Shown here: piece by piece, positions 48,807 through 57,594 of the stretch
Position numbering within the stretch: the stretch's first letter is position 1
Layout: each line of letters opens with the position of its first letter
DNA from: Candidatus Peribacteria bacterium
Lineage (GTDB): Bacteria; Patescibacteriota; Gracilibacteria; Peribacterales; Peribacteraceae
DNA: 64,000 bases
Direction of reading: 5' to 3'
Assembly (NCBI GenBank): GCA_020632295.1
Contig: JACKFU010000002.1
Span: 1 to 64,000, forward strand
Made by a program: the position numbers and the translations under genes
Notes under the pieces: generated by a model
Seen by the model: the letters and a program-made list of their open reading frames with translations, nothing else
What the model was told of the DNA's origin: nothing
The model's database searches: none

Positions 48807-49219
48807 TGTAGACTTGCAGTTTCAAGCACTGTAATGCGCTGGTCGTGCTTTGCAAGCATCGCATCGAGTCGATTGATATTGCTTGAAAGATTATTGATGA
48901 TTAATGTGTTCTCCTCGCTTAGGATATCTAATCGTCGCATAATTTCTCCAAAGTCACCTTTTGTAGCGAACTTCTCAAGATCCTTCTTTGTAGCAAATCT
49001 CTCCAGATCTTTTTTCGTAGCAAATCTCTCCAGATCTTTTTTCGTAGCAAATCTCTCCAGATCTTTTTTCGTAGCAAACCTCTCAAGATCATTCTTTGTA
49101 GCAAATCTCTCAAGATCCTTTTCTGTAGTAAATCCCTCGATATCTTTCTTCGTTACCATATGGTGTTCAATGCGCCATATGTCTTCTTTTGTTGCCGGTG
49201 CAGATGGGTCTGGTACCAT
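48803..49219 (-). CDS. Coiled-coil protein built on a 27-bp tandem repeat
   Basis: 138 residues. Residues ~33-93 are about seven copies of a nine-residue unit KDLERFATK (27-bp DNA repeat, about 48955-49145), with small variations at the ends (NDLERF, KDLEKF). A helical C-terminus follows (EIMRRLDILSEENTLIINNLSSNINRLDAMLAKHD), coiled-coil-like. Similar repeats are known in DUF1640-type and phage-related proteins. It overlaps the eno stop by four bases. The identity between neighbouring repeats suggests recent expansion. Confidence 0.7.
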   Translation of the reverse strand: MVPDPSAPATKEDIWRIEHHMVTKKDIEGFTTEKDLERFATKNDLERFATKKDLERFATKKDLERFATKKDLERFATKKDLEKFATKGDFGEIMRRLDILSEENTLIINNLSSNINRLDAMLAKHDQRITVLETASLH

Positions 49220-49365
49220 GGATTTCTGAGTATAGATTGCTACCTTCTGCGAAACAATCTTGACAGTATATCTTTCGTATCCGACGCATAGATATTGGCT
49301 TTTAGTAGCGGAAAAATAAGTTCTATGGTTCTAGAGAACGCCTGTGCAGGTTTGCCCAGAAGAAT

Positions 49366-49441
49366 TGGTCGGGGCGACTGGACTCGAACCAGCGACCGCA
49401 CGACCCCCAGCCGTGCATTCTACCAACTGAACTACGCCCCG
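49366..49441 (-). tRNA. tRNA-Pro(GGG)
   Basis: A 76-nt tRNA with encoded CCA; CGGGGCG pairs with CGCCCCG; anticodon loop CTGGGGG gives GGG, reading CCC; T-loop TTCGAGT. The rest of the 49220-49578 gap holds only the promoter of the next gene. Confidence 0.92.
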
Positions 49442-49536
49442 AATGGACATAGGGTACGTTCCTTTTTTATCTGCATCAATATTGCCTTGCCCCTTTTTCT
49501 ATGCCAAAATCCGCTCTTAAGCTTTATTTTAAGAAA

Positions 49537-49565
49537 TTGTCAAATTATACAAATTGTGTTATAAT
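49537..49565 (+). promoter_or_regulatory. Strong promoter of the DHH gene
   Basis: TTGTCA (49537-49542), 17-base spacer, TGt TATAAT (49557-49565): near-consensus -35 and extended -10. The ATG is 13 bases after, so the leader is at most a few bases. Confidence 0.75.
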
Positions 49566-49578
49566 AATACGTTAACTC

Positions 49579-50925
49579 ATGCCACTCAATAAAGACCAGA
49601 TCTCGGCAGCAGTAAGCATAGTAGAGGGTGCTCAGAAGCTCCTGATTGTGCCACATGCGAACGTCGACCCTGATGGTCTTGGTTCTGCACTAGCGTGTAG
49701 CATGCTCTTTACGCAGCTTGGGAAAGAGGTGACAGTGATCTGTCCCGATACAAAGCCCGAAAACCTGCAGTTTCTTCCGGGGTACGAAAAGCTCCAGGAG
49801 AGCATTGAGGGGTCTCAACACTTTGTGATTACAGTCAATCTTGATGGTGGTGTGGAGGTAGATAAGCTTCGATACACTGTTGAGGATAATAAGGTTAATA
49901 TTATTGTAATGCCGAAAGCAGGACGCATTGTTCCGCAGCAGGTTTCGTTTGGAGATGTTGGGCCGGCATTCGATCTGATTATCGTTGTTGATACTGCAGA
50001 TCTCCCCCTCATGGGACAGTTTTACATGGAGAATATCGATCTGTTTTCTTCGGTTCCTGTTCTGAATATCGATCATCATATCAGCAATACGCACTTTGGA
50101 CAGATGCATCTCATAGATACGACGGCAGCAAGTGCAACAGAGGTGCTCTACGATTTTTTTACGCATGTGCCGAGCTACAAGGAGAAGATAACACCGGATA
50201 TTGCAACGCTCCTGCTTACAGGACTTATTACTGATACACGTAGTTTTCAGAATCCCAATACAACACCGCGAAGTTTAGAAGTTGCAGCAGAGCTCCTTGA
50301 GCGTGGTGCCCGCCAGCAGGAGATTGTGCAACACATTTATAAAACGAAACCCCTTTCGACATTAAAAATTTGGGGTCGTGCTCTTAATCGCATTCAAATT
50401 GATAGCAAGGCAGGCATTGTGTGGTCTGCTATATCGAAGGAAGACCTAGCAGAAATGGAGGCGTCTCCTAAAGAAACAGCCGGTATTCTTGATGAACTTA
50501 TTTCGACGATTCCGAATGCAGACATTCATGTGCTCTTTACAGAGACTGACGAAGGCTTAAAGGCGAGTATGCGGTCGTCTGCTTCGGTTGATTCCAGTGC
50601 ACTAGCAGGCAAGCTCTTTGGTGGAGGTGGGCATCCACGGGCATCAGGATTCCGCGTGAAAGGGTTTGATAATTTTGAACTCGCTGTCCTCGATTGTGTA
50701 CAGAAGCTCAAAGAAGGAATGAGCAAACAACGAGAGTCTGCACAGTCTGGCCCTGTAAATTCGCAGGCTCAAATTCCTGCCATTGCTGTAGATCATGTGC
50801 AAAAACAACCTTTCGATGCCCCATTGCCTAAATCTGTTCACGGTGTTGATGTAGTCGATTCTCTCTCAGATGCCAGTGATATCGGCAGGGGGACAGATGT
50901 CACATCTGGTCTTACAGAAGAGTAA
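49579..50925 (+). CDS. DHH/DHHA1 phosphoesterase (NrnA-like)
   Basis: A 448-residue DHH phosphoesterase: HANVDPDGLGSALA (motif I), VVDTADLPLMG (motif II), the DHH motif in IDHHISNTHFG, GLITDTRSFQNPNT (motif IV), then DHHA1 with GGGGHPRASGF. Such enzymes degrade nanoRNA or cyclic dinucleotides. NrnA is commonly next to infB/rbfA; infB follows here. A ~60-residue disordered tail after residue 385 is unusual. Substrate is not fixed by sequence. Confidence 0.88.
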   Translation: MPLNKDQISAAVSIVEGAQKLLIVPHANVDPDGLGSALACSMLFTQLGKEVTVICPDTKPENLQFLPGYEKLQESIEGSQHFVITVNLDGGVEVDKLRYTVEDNKVNIIVMPKAGRIVPQQVSFGDVGPAFDLIIVVDTADLPLMGQFYMENIDLFSSVPVLNIDHHISNTHFGQMHLIDTTAASATEVLYDFFTHVPSYKEKITPDIATLLLTGLITDTRSFQNPNTTPRSLEVAAELLERGARQQEIVQHIYKTKPLSTLKIWGRALNRIQIDSKAGIVWSAISKEDLAEMEASPKETAGILDELISTIPNADIHVLFTETDEGLKASMRSSASVDSSALAGKLFGGGGHPRASGFRVKGFDNFELAVLDCVQKLKEGMSKQRESAQSGPVNSQAQIPAIAVDHVQKQPFDAPLPKSVHGVDVVDSLSDASDIGRGTDVTSGLTEE

Positions 50926-50991
50926 ACACACGTTTTCTGTTTGTTGACCTCTCTATCTCTGATAGACTGCAGTTGGCTTTTGCTTAATCCT

Positions 50992-53190
50992 ATGCGCCTT
51001 GTTCAGGTTGCCAAATCTCTCGGCATGACTGGTCAACAGCTTCGAAAGGAGCTGGAACAAGTTGATTTTGGTGTTAAGCCAACAGATCGTGAGATTCCTG
51101 ACAGTCTTGCACAGGGTATAGTTCGTTATTTTGCAAAACAGAAGGGGATTGATATCGATATCGAAGCTCTCTTTGGTTCGCTCGTTTCCGAAGAGACACG
51201 TGCAGAACCTTCTGTATCAGAAGTGCCGCAGGAGTCTGAGCAAGAGGAAAAAGAGGAGCGAAAGACGGCAGGTGTGAATGTCCTACGTAAACTTACGCTT
51301 GAGGATGTGTCTGAGGAAGCAATTAAAAAACAGGAGGAGTCACTGAAGCCTGCTAAAAAGAAGAAAAAGAAGCCAGCCGGAACTCCTAGGGTTGAAAAAA
51401 AGGAAGTCGCCACTACGCATCAGCAGCAAATTAAGAAGAAGGAAGGTACGGTGGTTCTACCGAATCAAATTACTGTTAAAGAGTTTGCAGAAAAGACAGG
51501 AGTGCAGGTGCCGAAAGTGGTACAAGTACTCATGAGTAATGGCGTGATGGCAACAGTAAACCAAAATATCGATTATGATACAGCAGCAATCATTGCCGCT
51601 GAACTTGGTGTAACGGTCCAAAAGGGAGAATCGAAAGCAGATGCAGAGGCTATTTTGTCGCGTAACCTTGATGATTTGCTTAGTGATGAGCCCGAGAATC
51701 TCGTTCCTCGTCCCCCTGTTGTTGCGGTGATGGGACATGTTGACCATGGAAAGACTTCTATTCTCGATGCGATTCGTGAGACGGATGTTGTCAAAGGTGA
51801 GGCAGGTGGCATTACACAGCATATTGGTGCGTATCAAATTGACCACAACGGCGATAGTATTACGTTTATCGATACACCAGGACACGAAGCATTTGCTGCG
51901 ATGCGCGCGCGCGGTGCTCAGGCAACTGACATTGTTGTCTTAGTCGTTGCAGCAGATGAAGGAGTAAAGCCAACTACAATTGAAGCGATTGCTCATGCAA
52001 AAGATGCGGAAGTTCCTATTGTTGTTGCTATTAACAAAATGGATAAGCCGAATGCAGATCCTGAGAGGGTAATGGGCGAGCTTGCTGGTCATGGCCTGCA
52101 GGCAGATACATGGGGTGGTACTACACCAACAATCAAGTGTAGCGCGCATTCCAAGCAGGGGATTGATGAGTTACTTGATACGCTCATTCTTCTGGGACAG
52201 GAGGCGGGGCTTAAGGCGAATCCAAATCGTCTAGGTATTGCAACTGTTGTTGAAAGCCACCTAGACCAATCTCTTGGTCCGCTTGCAACAGTTATCGTAA
52301 ATGGTGGCACACTCAAGGTGGCCGATGCATTTGTCTGCGGAGAAACATTCGGGAAAATTCGTACCATGACGGATGTTCACGGTACAAAATGCACAACAGT
52401 TGGGCCATCTGGTGCGGTACGTGTCTCGGGACTTTCTACCGTTGCTCAGGTTGGAGATATATTGCAGGTTGTTCCATCGGAGCAGGCTGCAAAGCGCCTT
52501 CTTGACGAGGTGATTGAGCATGGTGCTGCCAAGAAGAAGCGTAGTTTTGCAGATCTCGTTTCGCGTCTCTCTGAGGGAAAACTGAAGCAACTCAAAGTAG
52601 TCCTCAAGGCAGATACACAAGGATCACTTGATGCTATTCAAGATGCACTTGCCAAGAAAACAACAGATGAAGTTACGGTAAAGGTTATTCATGCCGCTAT
52701 TGGCGGGGTAACGGAAACCGATGTCATGATGGCGTCAGCGAGTGATGGCATTGTCATTGCTTTCCATGCACCCGTACCGGCATCCTCTGTCCGCGCATCG
52801 GAGCGCGAGGGCGTTAAAGTGCAGGAGTATGATATTATCTACAACCTTCTCGAAGACGTAGACGGATTGCTATCTGGTCTAGTTGTTCCCGAAGAAGAGG
52901 AGAAGATTTTTGGTCACCTAGAAGTTAAAGCCGTCTTTATGACCAAGAAGACAGAGCAGGTTGTTGGCGGAAGGGTGAGTGATGGTGTTATTAAGCGACT
53001 TCCATTCCGTATTAAGCGCGGAGACCAAGAGGTTGGTACTGGTCGCGTGACATCAATTAAAAAGGTGGATAAAGACATTAAAGAGGCAGCAGAGGGAACA
53101 GAGTGTGGACTTCGCACCGATAGTACTACTCTTATCCAAGAAGGGGATATCCTCGAGGTTTTCCTTAAGGAGCTGAAGAAGAAGCAGTAA
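50992..53190 (+). CDS. infB: Translation initiation factor IF-2
   Basis: A 732-residue IF-2: an N-terminal IF2-N-like motif (MRLVQVAKSLGMTGQQLRKEL, about 1-50), a charged linker with Lys-rich stretches, a second IF2-N unit (about 160-215), the GTPase domain (GHVDHGKT, DTPGHEAF, NKMD), domain II, and IF2-specific C domains. It places initiator tRNA in the ribosomal P-site. The ATG 50992 is chosen over the TTG at 50941. With leaderless messages, IF2-driven 70S/30S initiation would be especially relevant (inference). Confidence 0.96.
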   Translation: MRLVQVAKSLGMTGQQLRKELEQVDFGVKPTDREIPDSLAQGIVRYFAKQKGIDIDIEALFGSLVSEETRAEPSVSEVPQESEQEEKEERKTAGVNVLRKLTLEDVSEEAIKKQEESLKPAKKKKKKPAGTPRVEKKEVATTHQQQIKKKEGTVVLPNQITVKEFAEKTGVQVPKVVQVLMSNGVMATVNQNIDYDTAAIIAAELGVTVQKGESKADAEAILSRNLDDLLSDEPENLVPRPPVVAVMGHVDHGKTSILDAIRETDVVKGEAGGITQHIGAYQIDHNGDSITFIDTPGHEAFAAMRARGAQATDIVVLVVAADEGVKPTTIEAIAHAKDAEVPIVVAINKMDKPNADPERVMGELAGHGLQADTWGGTTPTIKCSAHSKQGIDELLDTLILLGQEAGLKANPNRLGIATVVESHLDQSLGPLATVIVNGGTLKVADAFVCGETFGKIRTMTDVHGTKCTTVGPSGAVRVSGLSTVAQVGDILQVVPSEQAAKRLLDEVIEHGAAKKKRSFADLVSRLSEGKLKQLKVVLKADTQGSLDAIQDALAKKTTDEVTVKVIHAAIGGVTETDVMMASASDGIVIAFHAPVPASSVRASEREGVKVQEYDIIYNLLEDVDGLLSGLVVPEEEEKIFGHLEVKAVFMTKKTEQVVGGRVSDGVIKRLPFRIKRGDQEVGTGRVTSIKKVDKDIKEAAEGTECGLRTDSTTLIQEGDILEVFLKELKKKQ

Positions 53191-54358
53191 AGTCTTTCTG
53201 TATATCTTCGTGGTCGTGGTTTGCCTGTGCAAAGATGGGGACAATTCCTTTGTCTTGGTGTCTAGATGTTGATTGAATGCCTTTGAGAACATACGCAGCA
53301 TTTGCTGCATTCTGACCAAGGAACAGACGTGCAATATGTTCTGGTACAGCATTCTCCTTATTTTTTGAGGGGTGTGTTAGTTCTGCAATTGTTTGTTCTG
53401 TCACTGTTTTTCCATGAAACCCTTCGCTGTCTAGTACGCGAACAAGATGGTTAAATGTCGCTGATTTGTTTTTTGCAAGGTTCTGTAGTTGCTTCATGGC
53501 ATCTCCATCTATTCCTGCACGTGATAGTTCTGAAAATTGTTTACTACTAAGAAATGCATATTTTGATCCATTGCGCAGAAGTAAGATAGTGGCACCAGCA
53601 AGCGCTAGGGTTAAGAACGATGGCATTTGTTTTTTAAACGCAGATGATACCAGTCCAAAGAGGGCCAGGCCGCCAAGGGCAAGTGTTACAGCAAATCGTG
53701 TAGATCCCCGTACTGCATAAGGATTTCTACAATGTGCTTCTACACAGCTTTGTGTGCCAATCTTTGTGTTATATCGTGCATTGAATCGCTGTTCTGATTC
53801 TGTACGATGAAGAGTGGTGAGTGGTGCCAGAGCACGTTTATAAGCCTCAAAAATATCTTTTCGTTCGGATGGTACATTATCTCCGGTGCGCACATCATCA
53901 GAGAGCCAGCTAAGGTCTTGCTCTATTGCAAAGCGCCATCCCATCTGGCTTTCATCGAGCATTCCATCTCTAAACAGAGGCATGTATGCACTTTTTTTGG
54001 TGAGCCTTGCCACTCCTGAGAGCCGGTCACGAATAGTTTTTAATCGCTCTTGTTCACCTTCCATATCAAGATTTTCGGGGAGGGTAGGGAGGGTATTTAT
54101 CTGCTCGGGTGGCAGTACGTTCTGGATAATGCCAATAACATCAGCGGTGCTACGAGGAGTACTGGCTGCCTTCTGCAATTCTTCTAAATGTTTTGCTGCC
54201 ATATCGAAATCTTCTGTGTTCCCGGTTTCCATGTAGCGTGCAGCTGCTAGCATGCCGGAAGCTCCTTTTGCTTCTAGTAATACCTCTTCTCGTGTCGTTT
54301 CCTTTCTCGAAGAGATCTCCCGTGGCCCAGAGCCGATGCTTTCATGGGCGTCACTCAT
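53165..54358 (-). CDS. Hypothetical membrane protein next to the VirB6-like gene
   Basis: 397 residues: helical, charged N-terminal part (about 1-200), two membrane helices (about 222-240 and 248-262), and a soluble helical C-terminus. Four-residue Cys pair CVEAHC near 205. It starts ten bases after the VirB6-like gene and probably works with it. It is convergent with infB (26-base overlap). Family not recognised. Confidence 0.65.
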   Translation of the reverse strand: MSDAHESIGSGPREISSRKETTREEVLLEAKGASGMLAAARYMETGNTEDFDMAAKHLEELQKAASTPRSTADVIGIIQNVLPPEQINTLPTLPENLDMEGEQERLKTIRDRLSGVARLTKKSAYMPLFRDGMLDESQMGWRFAIEQDLSWLSDDVRTGDNVPSERKDIFEAYKRALAPLTTLHRTESEQRFNARYNTKIGTQSCVEAHCRNPYAVRGSTRFAVTLALGGLALFGLVSSAFKKQMPSFLTLALAGATILLLRNGSKYAFLSSKQFSELSRAGIDGDAMKQLQNLAKNKSATFNHLVRVLDSEGFHGKTVTEQTIAELTHPSKNKENAVPEHIARLFLGQNAANAAYVLKGIQSTSRHQDKGIVPIFAQANHDHEDIQKDFTASSSAP

Positions 54359-54368
54359 CGGGAGAAGG

Positions 54369-56078
54369 TTATGGTGTTTGGCTGCGCAATGCCTCGAGAC
54401 GTTTGCTAAATGTGCTATTTAATTCAATGCCTTTTTTAAACTCTTCAAACGAGGCACCGTCGATCTCTTTTTGGACTTCAGGGTTGTTGTATACGTTCTT
54501 AAGTTGCAGATCGATATCTTTTTGGTCGAGTGTCCCTGCTGCTTTTTCAGTTTCTAGTGCATGGAGAATGTTCTTCAGCTCTTGATTTGTCGTTTTTGAT
54601 GTCTCACTTAGAGCATCTTGGATTTTCTTTGCAGTTTCTTTCGATTGAGCACTATCACTCTGTCCCAGTCGTGTAATTGGCGTTCCATCACTAAGTTTTC
54701 CAGTGAGGCTCCGGAGCTTGTCATCTAGTCCCAAGAGTGACATGCTGCCGCCGTCAGCTGCTCCACCTGGGAAGATAGGTATCGAAAGCGGGAGCTTGAG
54801 AGCAGTCTTTCCAATGGATTCACCAAAGCTCTTAATGCCAGAAGTTGCGTTGACGTAGACCTCATCAATCTTGAGCGCCATCCAGAACCCAGCCCAAATA
54901 ACTATAAATGCCATGAGGAGTATGAGCACTTGCCAGAGAGTATTAATGTTTGTTAGGAATGGTCCTGTTGTTTTACAGAATCCTGCAGCCTTCACGAGGA
55001 CGATTTCATCGCAGGGAACATTCATAAATTCAGTCAAGATCATAAAGCCGACTGCAAACGGAACTGCAACTGCCGTTGGAAGGAATGCAGCTTTTACATA
55101 ATGTTGAAAAATCTTCATGGTATCGAATTGCCCCATTTTGTCTCCTATGACAAATCCGATAAACATAAATGGCATGAACGATATCGTGAACCACATGATG
55201 GGTATACGTATCAGGAACACGACAAACATTGCCGCTAGCGGCAAAAAGAGCATGGTCATCAGTACCAAGATAAACAGAATATGCATCAGGAAGAGAAGCG
55301 TTTCTTGTAGTCGGTCTTCCGGCGTCCCAGCTCCACCAGTTGTTCCGGGATTTAAGACCCGTGTAAGGTTTGGAAGCTGCGCATAGTTTATAACAAGTCC
55401 ATTGAGCATGCCGTATGCAGTGTTCGTTTGTGCATCCCACGCTTTTGTGCTGTAACAGATAATTCCTATTTTTATAAATCCACTTGGTGGATTTGCACAG
55501 TTTTTAAAGTAGCGTACTTCGTCAATGACGCGGCAGTCTATCCCTTCATAGTCCTTACAGGGAATATCACCACTCTGACTTAATCCCGCAGGAATTTGGT
55601 AAATCGTCGCTGTAAGCACATTTGCAACATCGAGAATGACTCGTGGGAAGAACCACGAGAAGTTTACGAGAATAACAGCAAGAATGAATCGTTTAAACTT
55701 TTGCTGAACCAGTTCCTTTTGTCCGGTCACTACCGTGTAGATTCCCGCAAAGATGAGCATAAATGCAAAGATGACATTTACGATATCTCTCGAGTACTTC
55801 CAGATATCCTGTAGCGCCTTGGTTTCATTCAACGAGAGGATAAAGAGGGGATCTAAAAACCACTGCAGAAAGTTGAATATCAGAAACGCAAGCATTTGCA
55901 TTGCCGTTGCAATCATAACAACGATGTTTGTTGTTGCGGTAAACACATTTCCAGATGGCGTAGTCGTTTGTGCAAAGACATGTATAGATGTCACCCCAGT
56001 TAGCCCATCTGTATACAGACAGGTGATCATTGCCAAGATGCTTACAAGTGCCGCAGAAAGTTTTTTGTTTCGAAGCAT
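54369..56078 (-). CDS. VirB6/TrbL-like polytopic membrane protein
   Basis: A 569-residue protein: N-terminal signal/helix (about 8-35), then six to eight membrane helices (FNFLQWFLDPLFIL, NVIFAFMLIFAGIYTVV, ILFILVLMTMLFLPLAAMFV, VLILLMAFIVIWAGFWMAL). Two extracytosolic Cys-containing loops (CKDYEGIDC, NCANPP) and a soluble helical C-terminal tail (about 440-569). This topology is that of TrbL/VirB6-type inner-membrane channel proteins of T4SS-like apparatus in CPR genomes. With the pilin at 23.7 kb it suggests a reduced secretion or DNA uptake machine; VirB4-like ATPase is not in the window. Confidence 0.72.
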   Translation of the reverse strand: MLRNKKLSAALVSILAMITCLYTDGLTGVTSIHVFAQTTTPSGNVFTATTNIVVMIATAMQMLAFLIFNFLQWFLDPLFILSLNETKALQDIWKYSRDIVNVIFAFMLIFAGIYTVVTGQKELVQQKFKRFILAVILVNFSWFFPRVILDVANVLTATIYQIPAGLSQSGDIPCKDYEGIDCRVIDEVRYFKNCANPPSGFIKIGIICYSTKAWDAQTNTAYGMLNGLVINYAQLPNLTRVLNPGTTGGAGTPEDRLQETLLFLMHILFILVLMTMLFLPLAAMFVVFLIRIPIMWFTISFMPFMFIGFVIGDKMGQFDTMKIFQHYVKAAFLPTAVAVPFAVGFMILTEFMNVPCDEIVLVKAAGFCKTTGPFLTNINTLWQVLILLMAFIVIWAGFWMALKIDEVYVNATSGIKSFGESIGKTALKLPLSIPIFPGGAADGGSMSLLGLDDKLRSLTGKLSDGTPITRLGQSDSAQSKETAKKIQDALSETSKTTNQELKNILHALETEKAAGTLDQKDIDLQLKNVYNNPEVQKEIDGASFEEFKKGIELNSTFSKRLEALRSQTP

Positions 56079-56243
56079 TCAGATGATTTTACCAAATTTT
56101 GAGGTTTTTTTCAATATTGGCTATGAATCGGCTGTTCTTTAAAGTTATCTTAGAACACAAAATTGCTCCATTGATGAGTATAAAATTTGAACACAATATT
56201 TCAATTTTTTAGTTAGAAACATTACTTTTTGGCTTATTTAAAG

Positions 56244-56273
56244 CAAAATATACGAATATATTTTGTATACAAA
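56244..56273. promoter_or_regulatory. Overlapping palindromes upstream of the HTH regulator
   Basis: CAAAATATA-CGAA-TATATTTTG (56244-56265) overlaps a perfect 12-bp palindrome TTTGTATACAAA (56262-56273), in the otherwise empty AT-rich 56079-56329 gap. Possible operator for the regulator that follows. Confidence 0.4.
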
Positions 56274-56329
56274 TGATTGATCACTTTTCTTGCACTATAT
56301 ACCTATTCATGAGTACAGTTTGTGAACAC

Positions 56330-56914
56330 ATGTCTTCCTCTATCTTAAAAGCACTATTTTCCTCTCAAACGAGAGTGAAACTTCTCTCGACATTTCTTCT
56401 GCACCCGGAGGAAGAGTTCTTTATTCGTGAACTTACACGGCTTCTTAACGAACAGATTAACTCCATTCGTCGAGAACTGGAGAATTTACGCCGTATCGGC
56501 CTCGTGCGTGCTCGTCACAGAAACCGCAAGAAGTATTACCGTATAGATGAAGAATTTCCACTGTATCCGGAACTTCGCAGTATCTTTGCGAAAGAAATTC
56601 AGGCAGATAGCCCTGTGGTTGCCGGCATTAAGAAGCTACCACATGTCGACCTTATTGTTCTTGCCGGAACCTTTGTTGGCACCGAGAGTAAGGTCGATCT
56701 TCTCGTGGTTGGCGATGTTAAGAAAGAGATGCTTGAAGCACTTCTCCTGCAGGATCCTAGACTAAAAAACGTAAAATATTCCATCTTTGCCCAGGGAGAT
56801 TTTCTCTATCGCTTAAGCCTCAAAGATCGCTTTATTGCCGATATAATCAACGATCCACGCCATTTGGTAGTACATAACCAAATAAGTAAGCAGATGGAAG
56901 AAGCAAGGAAATAA
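56330..56914 (+). CDS. Winged-helix regulator with a degenerate nucleotidyltransferase-like domain
   Basis: A 194-residue protein. Residues ~1-75 are an ArsR/MarR-like winged helix (LFSSQTRVKLLSTFL, FIRELTRLL, INSIRRELENLRRIGLVR); residues ~95-165 have VLAGTFVGTESKVDLLVVGDV, a degenerate MNT-type nucleotidyltransferase layout in which the catalytic GS and DxD are mostly lost (G-T and a single D). Probably a DNA-binding regulator with a vestigial sensor domain. ATG 56330 is chosen; 56309 (TATATA seven bases upstream) is also possible. Confidence 0.75.
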   Translation: MSSSILKALFSSQTRVKLLSTFLLHPEEEFFIRELTRLLNEQINSIRRELENLRRIGLVRARHRNRKKYYRIDEEFPLYPELRSIFAKEIQADSPVVAGIKKLPHVDLIVLAGTFVGTESKVDLLVVGDVKKEMLEALLLQDPRLKNVKYSIFAQGDFLYRLSLKDRFIADIINDPRHLVVHNQISKQMEEARK

Positions 56915-56995
56915 TAGGGTATTAGAGTATTAGGGTGTTAGAGTTTTAGGTTTGTGAGAGTCCTAACACTCTAACGCTCTAAAACACTAAATTTC
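56915..56995. repeat. CTAACACTCTAA inverted-repeat cluster before rplS
   Basis: A plus-strand TTAGGGTGTTAGAG stretch is followed by its imperfect complement CCTAACACTCTAACGCTC, forming a long low-complexity hairpin, shared with the microrepeat at 27324. Confidence 0.6.
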
Positions 56996-57006
56996 TTAAA
57001 AATCCC

Positions 57007-57034
57007 TTGTACTCTTCACATTTAGCCCTATACT
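57007..57034 (+). promoter_or_regulatory. Promoter of rplS
   Basis: TTGTAC (57007-57012), 16-base spacer, TATACT (57029-57034), nine bases to the ATG at 57044. Confidence 0.6.
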
Positions 57035-57043
57035 GCCCCTGCA

Positions 57044-57574
57044 ATGCCATCAGGTCTTGTTTCCGATGCATCGGCTTCCTTTGTAAAACCCCGTCCGGAG
57101 GTGCGTCCAGGGTACACGGTTCGTGTCCATGAGCGTATCCAGGAGGGTGGAAAAGAGCGTGTGCAGATCTTCGAAGGTCTCGTTATTTCCGTTCATAAAG
57201 GAGCAACGCCAGCAGATAGCACTATCACTGTTCGTCGTATTGCATCTGGTGTTGGCGTTGAGAAGGTATTCTCACTCCATAGCCCAAAAATCGACAAGAT
57301 TGAAGTAAAGAAGGTTGCCCGTGTTCGCAGAGCAAAGCTCTTCTTCCTTCGTGGTCGTCGTGGTAAGGCAGCTCGTCTTTCTGAGCGCTTCACCACAGCA
57401 GAGGAGTTTGCGGTTGCTGCAGCACCAGAGCCAGAGCCAGAGGTTGTAGAAGAAGAGCTCGTAGCAGAAAGTACAGAAGAAGTAGAAGGCGTAGAGGTGG
57501 CAGAGGGTACAGAAACAGAAGGTGCAGAGGTGGCAGAAGAACCAGCAAAAGAAGAGGACAAAAAAGAGGAGTAG
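57044..57574 (+). CDS. rplS: Ribosomal protein bL19 with acidic C-terminal extension
   Basis: A 176-residue protein whose first ~115 residues are bL19: VRPGYTVRVHERIQEG, ERVQIFEGLVI, TVRRIASGVGVEKVFSLHSPKI, VRRAKLFFLRGRRGKAARL. The remaining ~60 residues are mostly Glu/Ala/Pro/Val (EPEPEVVEEE, AEEPAKEEDKKEE) and are not part of the family, an extreme acidic tail for an rRNA-binding protein. bL19 sits at the 30S-50S interface. csaB starts 20 bases downstream. Confidence 0.95.
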   Translation: MPSGLVSDASASFVKPRPEVRPGYTVRVHERIQEGGKERVQIFEGLVISVHKGATPADSTITVRRIASGVGVEKVFSLHSPKIDKIEVKKVARVRRAKLFFLRGRRGKAARLSERFTTAEEFAVAAAPEPEPEVVEEELVAESTEEVEGVEVAEGTETEGAEVAEEPAKEEDKKEE

Positions 57575-57579
57575 TCAGG

Positions 57580-57594
57580 TATACTGCAGAGTGT
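57580..57594 (+). promoter_or_regulatory. -10 box of the csaB-like gene
   Basis: TATACT (57580-57585) lies six bases after the rplS stop and nine bases before the ATG at 57595, so the gene has its own start point in addition to read-through. Confidence 0.5.

Noticed and set aside
48955..49145. CRISPR array
   Set aside because: The 27-bp units are directly adjacent without spacers and are in frame with a coiled-coil protein.
49295..49564. Plus-strand 89-aa frame across tRNA-Pro
   Set aside because: Most of it is antisense to a well-formed tRNA, and the start has no signal.
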